From assembly GCA_032095175.1 (NCBI GenBank), contig DAMCZI010000001.1, positions 1-64,000 on the forward strand: DNA of 64,000 nucleotides, read 5' to 3'. Made by a program: the position numbers and the translations under genes. The stretch is from DAMCZI01 sp032095175 (GTDB lineage Bacteria > Bacillota > Clostridia > Clostridiales > Caloramatoraceae). Shown here one piece after another: positions 8,375-16,019 of this stretch. Positions within the stretch are counted from its first letter, which is position 1. Each line of letters begins with the position of its first letter. A model generated the notes under the pieces. It worked only from the letters and a program-made list of their open reading frames with translations, searched no databases and had not been told where the DNA came from.

Positions 8375-8626
8375 TTACCTGTTTACTCTATTAAATATTT
8401 CTGTAGGACTTAACCCTGATGCATCAATCATAGGGGTTTGGGTATTTGTGTCCTGTATACCCATGAAATCAATATTGCCGCCTGAAACTATTATGGCATC
8501 ATATTTACTTATTCCGCCTATAGTATCAATTTCTGAATCATCAATCATATCAACCTGATAACCGTTTTCTTCAAAATATTGTTTGACATTTGCCAGATTT
8601 TTTTCAACAGCAACCTTTTTATGCAT
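8375..8626 (-). CDS. YkuS / UPF0180 family protein
   Basis: 83 aa. KVAVEKNLANVKQYFEENGY and YDAIIVSGGNIDFMGIQDT match the small UPF0180 (YkuS) family, with a Rossmann-like beta-alpha-beta pattern. Function is unknown; members occur mainly in spore-forming Firmicutes. The ribosome site GGAGGGATTACT precedes the ATG at 8626. It converges with sleB. Confidence 0.85.
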   Translation of the reverse strand: MHKKVAVEKNLANVKQYFEENGYQVDMIDDSEIDTIGGISKYDAIIVSGGNIDFMGIQDTNTQTPMIDASGLSPTEIFNRVNR

Positions 8627-8713
8627 AGTAATCCCTCCATATTAATATTTCAAATATATTGTGTATTTTAAACATAGATTCTATACATAATACATTTGCT
8701 GTACCATATTTAA

Positions 8714-8743
8714 TTGACTTTGTTTTAACAAAGGGTGTAAAAT
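8714..8743 (+). promoter_or_regulatory. Promoter of kbl with embedded palindrome
   Basis: TTGACT (8714-8719), an 18-bp spacer and TAAAAT (8738-8743). The spacer holds the perfect palindrome CTTTGTT-TT-AACAAAG (8718-8733), in a position where a bound protein would block RNA polymerase. The regulator is not identified. Confidence 0.5.
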
Positions 8744-8854
8744 AAAGAAGGTTATGATTTTAAGATTTAGTGATCCTTATATATTTTTAAAATAAAAATG
8801 AAGGAATACTTTCAAATTTTGAAAAGAATTTAGATTATACTTGGAGGTGTAAGT

Positions 8855-10048
8855 ATGAGTGGAAAAGCATTACATGAATTTTTAAGTGCTAATCTAGAGG
8901 AGTTAAGACAAAAGGGGCTTTATAGAAAGCTTCCTGTTGTTACAGGACCTACAGGCGCAAGAGCTATTATTAATGGTAAGGAAGTTATTAACCTATCATC
9001 AAATAACTACCTTGGCTTGGCAAATGATCCACGACTTGTAGAAGCATCAATAAAGGCAACTGAAAAATATGGTGCAGGTGCAGGAGCAGTAAGAACTATT
9101 GTTGGAACACTTGATATCCATGAAGAACTTGAGGCAAAGCTTGCAAAGTTTAAGAAGGCTGAAGCAGTTATAACCTTCCAATCAGGATTCAACTGCAACA
9201 TGGGTACTGTTAGTGCATTAATGACAAAGGAAGATGCAATACTATCAGATGAATTAAACCATGCCAGCATAATTGATGGATGCAGACTTTCAGGTGCAAA
9301 GATATTAAGATACAAGCATAATAACATGGATGACTTAAGAAGAGTTATAAAGGAAGCTCGTGACAGCGGACTTTATAAGAAGATGATGATCATATTTGAC
9401 GGCGTATTCTCAATGGATGGAGACATAGTAAATCTTCCAGAGATAGTTAAGATTGCAGAAGAATATGATGCATTTACATATGTTGATGATGCACATGCAT
9501 CAGGAGTACTTGGACAGAATGGTAGAGGAACAGTATCACACTTCAACCTTTATGGAAAGGTTGACTGCCAGATAGGAACACTTTCAAAAGCAATAGGTGT
9601 TGTTGGAGGTTATGTAGCTGGAACTAAGGAATTAGTTGACTGGCTAAAGCTTAGAGGAAGACCATTCCTATTCTCAACTGCAATGACTCCAGGAGCTGCA
9701 GGAGCTTGTATAAAGGCAATAGAAATATTATCAGAAAGCTCAGAATTAGTTGATAGGCTTTGGGATAATGCAAGATACTTCAAGCAGGAAATGGCTAAAA
9801 AGGGATTTGATATAGGAAGAAGCCAGACACCAATCACTCCTGTAATAATAGGCGATGAAGCAAAGACAATGCAGTTTAGTGATGAACTCTTCAAAGAAGG
9901 GGTATTTGCACAGGGTATTGCATTCCCAACAGTTCCAAGAGGAACAGCAAGAGTAAGAAACATGGTTTCAGCAGGACATACAAAGGAAATGCTTGATGAA
10001 GCAGTTCAGATTTACGAAAAAGTAGGAAAGAAAATGGGTATAATATAG
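8855..10048 (+). CDS. kbl: Glycine C-acetyltransferase (2-amino-3-ketobutyrate CoA ligase)
   Basis: 397 aa, alpha-oxoamine synthase family of PLP enzymes. The PLP lysine is in GTLSKAIGVVGGYV (about residue 243), and the cofactor pocket includes DDAHASGVLGQNGRG (about residue 211). It joins or cleaves glycine + acetyl-CoA and 2-amino-3-ketobutyrate. The closely related 8-amino-7-oxononanoate synthase (BioF) is the alternative, but there is no biotin gene nearby and the N-terminus fits Kbl. No threonine dehydrogenase is adjacent. In a glycine-reducing organism it could feed threonine-derived glycine to the reductase; that link is inference. Confidence 0.82.
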   Translation: MSGKALHEFLSANLEELRQKGLYRKLPVVTGPTGARAIINGKEVINLSSNNYLGLANDPRLVEASIKATEKYGAGAGAVRTIVGTLDIHEELEAKLAKFKKAEAVITFQSGFNCNMGTVSALMTKEDAILSDELNHASIIDGCRLSGAKILRYKHNNMDDLRRVIKEARDSGLYKKMMIIFDGVFSMDGDIVNLPEIVKIAEEYDAFTYVDDAHASGVLGQNGRGTVSHFNLYGKVDCQIGTLSKAIGVVGGYVAGTKELVDWLKLRGRPFLFSTAMTPGAAGACIKAIEILSESSELVDRLWDNARYFKQEMAKKGFDIGRSQTPITPVIIGDEAKTMQFSDELFKEGVFAQGIAFPTVPRGTARVRNMVSAGHTKEMLDEAVQIYEKVGKKMGII

Positions 10049-10108
10049 GTAGGCGCTGCCTACCTTTTTCTTTAAAGTTTTAACAAAAAAATGTAAAGGG
10101 GAAGTATT

Positions 10109-11230
10109 ATGGAAGGAGTAACATTTGTTTTTTCAATTACAGTAGTTAAACAGTTGATAATGATTGTTGTTGGGCTTGCACTAATATATTTAGCAATCAA
10201 AAAGGATTATGAACCAGCTCTTCTTTTACCAATAGGATTTGGAGCCATATTGGTAAATATACCAATGCTTCCGATATTTAAAAATATTTCAAGCGGCCCA
10301 CAGCCTGAAAGTGCTCTGCATATATTATTTAATGCTGGAATACTTACAGAACTTTTTCCGCTATTAATATTTGTAGCTGTTGGTGCTATGATAGATTTTA
10401 CACCACTGCTTCAAAATCCAGTAATGCTTTTGTTTGGAGGCGCGGCACAGTTCGGTATTTTTTTCACTATAGCTGTTGCAGCACTTTTTGGATTTAATAT
10501 TAAAGAAGCAGCTTCAATAGGAATAATTGGTGCAGCGGATGGTCCAACTTCAATATATGTTGCCTCAAAGTTTGCAAAGGAACTTTTAGGGCCAATTTCT
10601 GTTGCGGCCTATTCTTATATGTCGCTTGTTCCAATTATTCAACCTCCAGTAATAAGAATGCTTACAACAAAGAATGAAAGAAAAATAAGGATGGATTACA
10701 AACCACAAAATGTATCAAAGCTTGCAAAAATATTATTTCCTATTATAGTAACAGTCGTTTCAGGGATCATTGCTCCAAGTTCAATTGAACTTATAGGATT
10801 TTTAATGTTTGGAAACCTTATAAGAGAATGTGGAGTTTTAAACAGACTTTCATCAACTGCACAGAATGAGCTTTCAAATCTTGTAACGATTTTACTTGGA
10901 ATAGTAATAGGATCTACAATGACTGCAGATAAGTTCTTAAACGGTACTACACTATTGATTATAGCAATGGGACTTGTTGCATTTGTTTTTGATACTGCAG
11001 GTGGTGTTATATTTGCAAAGATATTGAACATTTTCCTTAAGAATAAAATAAACCCAATGATAGGTGCCGCTGGTATATCAGCTTTTCCTATGTCTGCAAG
11101 GGTAATACATAAAATGGGACAAAAAGAAGATCCTTCAAACTTCCTATTAATGCATGCTGTAAGCGCAAATGTAGCAGGACAAATTGGTTCAGTTATCGCA
11201 GGTGGATTAATACTTGCACTCTTAAGTTAG
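10109..11230 (+). CDS. Sodium ion-translocating decarboxylase, beta subunit
   Basis: 373 aa, very hydrophobic, of the OadB/GcdB/MmdB family. IIGAADGPTSIYVASKFA (about residue 147) is the conserved membrane-embedded Asp motif used for Na+ transport, and the C-terminal AAGISAFPMSARVIHKMGQ is also family-typical. In complete pumps this subunit decarboxylates a biotin-bound carboxyl group and exports Na+. No carboxyltransferase (alpha) or biotin carrier gene lies near it. The next gene, 12 bp on, encodes a small OadG-like protein. Substrate cannot be inferred. Confidence 0.9.
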   Translation: MEGVTFVFSITVVKQLIMIVVGLALIYLAIKKDYEPALLLPIGFGAILVNIPMLPIFKNISSGPQPESALHILFNAGILTELFPLLIFVAVGAMIDFTPLLQNPVMLLFGGAAQFGIFFTIAVAALFGFNIKEAASIGIIGAADGPTSIYVASKFAKELLGPISVAAYSYMSLVPIIQPPVIRMLTTKNERKIRMDYKPQNVSKLAKILFPIIVTVVSGIIAPSSIELIGFLMFGNLIRECGVLNRLSSTAQNELSNLVTILLGIVIGSTMTADKFLNGTTLLIIAMGLVAFVFDTAGGVIFAKILNIFLKNKINPMIGAAGISAFPMSARVIHKMGQKEDPSNFLLMHAVSANVAGQIGSVIAGGLILALLS

Positions 11231-11242
11231 GAGGGATTGTGA

Positions 11243-11431
11243 ATGTTTTCTATGATTGCTTTTATTGAAGCAGGAAAGCTTGCTGCAAACAAGCCTTTTT
11301 CAGCAGAAGCTTTTAAAGTTTTTTATCAATCATTAGATTTAATGTGGAAGGGTATGGCAGGCATTTTTGTAGTAATAGCAGCATTTTATATAATTGTAAA
11401 ATTGCTTGGTAGGATGTCTGCTAAAGAATAG
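11243..11431 (+). CDS. OadG-related small membrane subunit
   Basis: 62 aa with a single strong membrane helix (about residues 36-54, GMAGIFVVIAAFYIIVKLLG) and a short charged tail, as in the gamma chains of oxaloacetate decarboxylase. It lies 12 bp behind the beta-subunit gene with a GGAGG site and is surely co-transcribed. Gamma chains anchor and assemble the alpha and beta subunits. Here the Pro-rich, zinc-binding tail of classical OadG is absent. Confidence 0.75.
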   Translation: MFSMIAFIEAGKLAANKPFSAEAFKVFYQSLDLMWKGMAGIFVVIAAFYIIVKLLGRMSAKE

Positions 11432-11439
11432 AGGAAAAA

Positions 11440-12072
11440 ATGGATAAAAATCAGAAAATAATAGAAATACTTGAGGGTGAATATAAAGACATGGGATGTG
11501 CTCTTAATTTTGAAACACCCTTTGAACTGCTTATTGCAACAATGCTGTCCGCACAGACTACAGATGTTACCGTAAACAAAGCAACAGAAAAGCTTTTTAA
11601 GGAATACAATAAGCCAGAGGATTTTGAAAAGCTTAGTGTAGAACAGCTTGAACCATATATAAGAAGCTGTGGATTCTATAAAACAAAGGCTAAAAACATA
11701 ATAGAAACAAGTAAAAGGCTGGTTAAAGATTTTGATAGTAAGGTACCTCAAAGCTTGGAGGAACTTATTACCCTTCCGGGGGTTGGAAGGAAAACAGCGA
11801 ATGTTGTTCTATCAAATGCTTTTGGAAAGGATGCAATTGCTGTTGATACCCATGTTTTCAGAGTTTCAAACAGAATTGGTCTAGCTGATGCTAATGATGT
11901 TGAAGAGACAGAAAGACAGCTTATGAAAAATATTTCTAAAGAGTATTGGTCAAGGGCACATCATTGGTTAATATGGCATGGTAGGAAGATATGTGCTGCG
12001 CGAAAGCCTAAATGCAGCATTTGCCCAATTTCTGATTTATGTAAATATAAGATTTCCCAAAATGAGAAATAG
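11440..12072 (+). CDS. nth: Endonuclease III
   Basis: 210 aa. The helix-hairpin-helix LPGVGRKTANVV holds the catalytic Lys (about residue 119), and the catalytic Asp is in AVDTHVFRVSNR (about residue 137). The C-terminal cluster reads C-x6-C-x2-C-x5-C (CAARKPKCSICPISDLC), binding 4Fe-4S. It is a bifunctional glycosylase/AP lyase for oxidised pyrimidines. It begins 8 bp after the OadG-like gene, so it probably shares that transcript although the functions are unrelated. Confidence 0.95.
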   Translation: MDKNQKIIEILEGEYKDMGCALNFETPFELLIATMLSAQTTDVTVNKATEKLFKEYNKPEDFEKLSVEQLEPYIRSCGFYKTKAKNIIETSKRLVKDFDSKVPQSLEELITLPGVGRKTANVVLSNAFGKDAIAVDTHVFRVSNRIGLADANDVEETERQLMKNISKEYWSRAHHWLIWHGRKICAARKPKCSICPISDLCKYKISQNEK

Positions 12073-12088
12073 ACTTAATATCTTTTTA

Positions 12089-12152
12089 ATGCTAAAATAA
12101 ATTCATGCTTATTAATATGCTAAAATTAAGTAGAATTTGTTTTAGCATTATA
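12089..12152. repeat. Inverted repeat between nth and the VanW gene
   Basis: AATGCTAAAATAAATTC and GAATTTGTTTTAGCATT form a long stem with an inner loop that repeats the motif ATGCTAAAAT. It may end the nth transcript or be an operator for the next gene. Confidence 0.5.
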
Positions 12153-12209
12153 TATATGATAAAATACCTGTATATGGTATAAATGAGAATTAGCACCAGG
12201 AGGGATATC

Positions 12210-13667
12210 GTGAAGAAGGGGTATAAATTTTTAATTGCACTTATATTTATTATTGTAGTTTTATCATGCACAGCAGGAATAATATTTTATAACACTGCTT
12301 CTGCTGGAGATGGAATATTTAAGGGAGTATACATTGAGGGAATAGATGTTGGAGGTATGTCAAAGGAGCAAGCAAAAAAGATAATTGAAGAGAAATTTAG
12401 TAGCTATACTAAAAATGGAAAAATCCTCTTAGAGTACAAAGATAAAAACTATGATATTAATTATTCAAAAATAAATGTGCATTTTGATGTTGATGGAGCT
12501 GTTGATAGAGCCTATAATTACGGAAAAAGAGGAAATATAATACAAAAAACCTTGAATAAGTGGGATTTGAAAAAAAACATATATAAAATAAACCTTCAAT
12601 TGACTTATGATAAGAATGAACTTGAGAAGGAAATAAAAAAATTATCATCAAAGATAAATAAAAATCCAGTTGATGCATCGATTGCTTTTAATGGAAATGG
12701 GTTTGCTGTAAAAGCTGATGTAGCTGGCGAGAAGGTTAATGAAACAAAGCTTATTGAATCAATAAATTCAGCAATAATGTCCAGAGAGGAAACACCAACA
12801 CTTAAAATTCCTGTGGATGTTATGGAGGCTAGAGTAAAAGCCTCTGCTCTTTCAAAAGTTGATACAAAGATTTCAAGCTTTAAAACATCCTTTAAGCCAA
12901 GTGATGCAAATAGAACAGAAAATCTTAGAATTGCTTTAGAAGCTATTAACGGAACAGTAGTTATGCCAGGAGAAGTATTTTCTATGAATAAAACACTTGG
13001 ACCAAGGCTTGCCTCGAAGGGCTACAAGGATGCACCAATAATTGTAAACAACACTGTAATACCAGGACTTGCAGGAGGAATATGTCAGGTTACAAGTACG
13101 GTATACAACTCTGCTCTTCTTGCTAATTTAAAAATAGTTTCTAGAAGTCCCCATGGGATACTTGTATCATATGTAGGTGCTGGAAGGGATGCTACGATAT
13201 CAGGAAATGCAATTGATTTTAAGTTTAAGAACAGCAATAAGTATCCTATATATATAAATACAGTTATGGGAAAATCAACATTAACAGTAAACTTCTATGG
13301 GGCAAATGAACATCCAGGTCAGAGGGTAGAACTTACAACAGAAATATATGAATGGTTAAATCCTAAAACAGAGTATATACAGGATCCAACATTGCCAAAG
13401 GGGCAAAAGGTAGTTGAAGAAAAGCCAATAAAGGGTGCGAAATCCAAGACATATAAAAGTGTATATGTAAATGGAAAGCTTGTATCAAAGGAACTTTTAT
13501 CTAATGATACTTACAAAATGGCAAATGGAAAGATAAGAATTGGCACAAAGATAACACCTTCAAAAGGTGATGTACCTGCATCCAGTCAACAAGAGGGAAC
13601 TTCAAATTCAAGTAATCAGCAGAATAATAACAACACTGGGGACAATGGAAATGTAACAACACCATAG
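12210..13667 (+). CDS. VanW family protein with C-terminal G5-like domain
   Basis: 485 aa. The GTG at 12210 is chosen because AGGAGGG sits 5 bp upstream; an earlier in-frame ATG at 12183 has no such site. Residues 7-30 are a membrane anchor. Next is a YoaR-type putative peptidoglycan-binding region (VYIEGIDVGGMSKEQAKKII). The VanW domain spans about residues 240-370 (PGEVFSMNKTLGPR, GGICQVTSTVYNSALLA). A G5-like module follows (about residues 390-455), then a Ser/Asn/Gln-rich tail. It is expected on the outer face of the membrane, acting on or binding the cell wall; the biochemical role is unknown. Confidence 0.9.
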   Translation: MKKGYKFLIALIFIIVVLSCTAGIIFYNTASAGDGIFKGVYIEGIDVGGMSKEQAKKIIEEKFSSYTKNGKILLEYKDKNYDINYSKINVHFDVDGAVDRAYNYGKRGNIIQKTLNKWDLKKNIYKINLQLTYDKNELEKEIKKLSSKINKNPVDASIAFNGNGFAVKADVAGEKVNETKLIESINSAIMSREETPTLKIPVDVMEARVKASALSKVDTKISSFKTSFKPSDANRTENLRIALEAINGTVVMPGEVFSMNKTLGPRLASKGYKDAPIIVNNTVIPGLAGGICQVTSTVYNSALLANLKIVSRSPHGILVSYVGAGRDATISGNAIDFKFKNSNKYPIYINTVMGKSTLTVNFYGANEHPGQRVELTTEIYEWLNPKTEYIQDPTLPKGQKVVEEKPIKGAKSKTYKSVYVNGKLVSKELLSNDTYKMANGKIRIGTKITPSKGDVPASSQQEGTSNSSNQQNNNNTGDNGNVTTP

Positions 13668-13718
13668 GATAAACAGTATCATTTTTCTAAATTATAAATA
13701 TTTATAACGTAAATAAAC

Positions 13719-13773
13719 AGTTCCATCGATGGTTTAGCAGCTATATAGTTTTGTTAATATCGATGGAACTTAT
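13719..13773 (+). terminator. Hairpin after the VanW gene
   Basis: AGTTCCATCGAT / ATCGATGGAACT make a perfect 12-bp stem with a long loop, followed by TATTTATTAT. The big loop makes terminator function only moderately likely. Confidence 0.55.
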
Positions 13774-13897
13774 TTATTATACAACACATGTTTTATTTGA
13801 GTACAAAATGAATAGTAAGAAAATTTAAAAAATTCACATAATATGTTGCATAATTGTTAAAAAAATACTACAATTATATTAAAAAGGGGGAGTGCAT

Positions 13898-14851
13898 ATG
13901 GAAAATTATGAATTTACCCAAAAGATTATTACTAACATGGAAAAAGTTATAGCTGGAAAAAGAACTGTTATCGAGAAAGTACTTGTTTGTCTTTTAAGTG
14001 GAGGACATGTACTAATTGAGGATGTACCCGGAGTTGGAAAGACAATGTTAGTACATTCCTTAGCAAAGTCAATTGGATGTGATTTTAAGAGGATACAGTT
14101 TACTCCAGACCTTTTACCATCAGACATAACTGGAGTATCTGTATTTAATCAAAAGATGGGAGATTTTGAATTTAAGCCAGGTCCTGTATTAAGTCAGGTA
14201 ATACTTGCAGATGAAATAAATAGAACATCTCCTAAAACACAATCAAGTCTTTTAGAGGTAATGGAAGAGCATCAGGTTACAGTAGATGGTGTAACCTATA
14301 AACCTAATGAACCTTTTATTGTTCTAGCTACACAGAACCCCATTGAATATGAAGGAACATTTCCCCTTCCGGAAGCACAGCTTGATAGATTTATGATGAA
14401 GATAAGTGTGGGATATCCGGATGATGAAAGTGAATTATTGATTATAAGAAGATTTGGAGGCAATAATCCAATTGAGGATTTGCAGCCAGTTGTTTCTCCA
14501 GAAGATATAAAGAGAATGAGAGAAAAAGTTAAAACTATTTTGGTAGATGAAAAAATTGAAAAATACATACTGAGCATAATAAAAGAAACTAGAGAAAGAG
14601 AGGATGTGCTTTTAGGGGCAAGCCCAAGAGCAGCGATAAACCTCTATAGAGCCTGTCAGGGTAGGGCATTTATATATAACAGGGGTTATGTTATTCCTGA
14701 TGATGTTAAGTCACTTGTAAAACCAATTTTAAGCCACAGGATAATACTAAAGCCAGAGTTTAGACTTAAGGGTATAACAAGTGAAGATATACTTAATAAA
14801 ATCGTATCACAAACGGCTATTCCCGGGGTGATGAATTATGGTAGAGGTTAA
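13898..14851 (+). CDS. MoxR-type AAA+ ATPase
   Basis: 317 aa from the second of two close ATGs (13892 and 13898), the one better spaced from GGGGGAG. Walker A is EDVPGVGKTMLVH (about residue 40) and Walker B is VILADEINRTSPKTQSSLLE (about residue 104). MoxR ATPases act as chaperones for metal insertion or complex assembly and are typically encoded with DUF58 and transglutaminase proteins, exactly as here. The stop overlaps the next start by 14 bp. Confidence 0.93.
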   Translation: MENYEFTQKIITNMEKVIAGKRTVIEKVLVCLLSGGHVLIEDVPGVGKTMLVHSLAKSIGCDFKRIQFTPDLLPSDITGVSVFNQKMGDFEFKPGPVLSQVILADEINRTSPKTQSSLLEVMEEHQVTVDGVTYKPNEPFIVLATQNPIEYEGTFPLPEAQLDRFMMKISVGYPDDESELLIIRRFGGNNPIEDLQPVVSPEDIKRMREKVKTILVDEKIEKYILSIIKETREREDVLLGASPRAAINLYRACQGRAFIYNRGYVIPDDVKSLVKPILSHRIILKPEFRLKGITSEDILNKIVSQTAIPGVMNYGRG

Positions 14852-16019
14852 AAAGTCAGCCATTCTTATATTGATTATTTCATTTGTGTTTGCAATATCA
14901 GCTGGATTTGAAATACCATATCTTGCTTTTTACACAATCATTGGCGGGATAGTGATATCCTGGTTGTGGTGCAGGTATGTTTCAAAGTCATTGATTATAC
15001 ATCAAAAGATAGACGGTAATAATTTTCATGTAGGAGATATAATTCAAATTCAATCCTTCCTGGATAATGATTCTCTTTTTCCTGTACCAAATGTTGAGAT
15101 TGTTAATAGGACAGAGGAGAAAATTACATTCGAAGAACCAGTTACCACATTAGTTTCAATACTACCTATGGGAAGAGAAATAATAACAGGAAAGCTTACG
15201 GCAAAATATAGAGGAATCCATTATCTAGGACCGATTGATGTTGAAGTAAATGATGCATTAGGAATATTTAAATTCAAAAGGAAAATTTATTCTGATAGCG
15301 TAATAAAGATTTATCCTAAAGTATATGATTTGATGAATTTTAATTTAAGATCAATGCAGGCCTATGGTACTGTTACAACAAAGCAAAAGGCCTATGAGGA
15401 TAATACAGTAGTATCAGATATAAGAAAATATTACCCTGGTGATAGTATAAAAAAGGTGCATTGGAAGGTATCAGCAAAAAAAGGTGGAATATTTGTTAAA
15501 AATTACGAAATGAATGGAAGTGCTGTTACCAACATATTCATGGATTTTAGCAGGGATTCATTTAAGGGCGAAAATGTAAGAGAACTTGAGGAAAGAGCTG
15601 TCGAATCAGGAGCATCGATTATATCATATATGCTTAAGAATGATGTTCCTGTAGAACTTTATGTTAATTCAACAAAGTTAAATTTCACAAAGGGCAGAGA
15701 TATAAAGGAGATAACGAAATTTCTTGATGTACTTTGTGAAGTTAAGCCTGTTGGAAATAAAAGAATGGGAGAGGTTCTAGAAAAAAGAATAAGACTCATA
15801 TCCCGCGGTTCATCTATTATTGTTATTACTGGAGATATAGATGAAAAGGATTGTGCTGCATACTGCGGAATTAAAAGCCTTGGATATGATTTAATAGTTG
15901 TTTATGTAAGTGATTTTAAAGTACAGGAAAAAGTAGAAAAAATGTTGAGCAGCAGTGGAATAATAAGATATGATGTAGACTCAAAATCTGATATAAAGGG
16001 GGTACTTGAAAGAGTATGA
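14838..16019 (+). CDS. DUF58 domain protein
   Basis: 393 aa. Residues 6-50 hold two membrane segments. The DUF58 signature lies at about residues 195-235 (DIRKYYPGDSIKKVHWKVSA), followed by a von Willebrand A-like fold (NIFMDFSRDSF). It is the fixed partner of MoxR ATPases and is thought to present substrates to them; no activity is established. It overlaps both neighbours, indicating translational coupling. Confidence 0.9.
   Translation: MVEVKKSAILILIISFVFAISAGFEIPYLAFYTIIGGIVISWLWCRYVSKSLIIHQKIDGNNFHVGDIIQIQSFLDNDSLFPVPNVEIVNRTEEKITFEEPVTTLVSILPMGREIITGKLTAKYRGIHYLGPIDVEVNDALGIFKFKRKIYSDSVIKIYPKVYDLMNFNLRSMQAYGTVTTKQKAYEDNTVVSDIRKYYPGDSIKKVHWKVSAKKGGIFVKNYEMNGSAVTNIFMDFSRDSFKGENVRELEERAVESGASIISYMLKNDVPVELYVNSTKLNFTKGRDIKEITKFLDVLCEVKPVGNKRMGEVLEKRIRLISRGSSIIVITGDIDEKDCAAYCGIKSLGYDLIVVYVSDFKVQEKVEKMLSSSGIIRYDVDSKSDIKGVLERV

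Noticed and set aside
8855..10048. 8-amino-7-oxononanoate synthase (bioF)
   Set aside because: No biotin genes are near, and length and start fit glycine C-acetyltransferase; activity not fully excluded.
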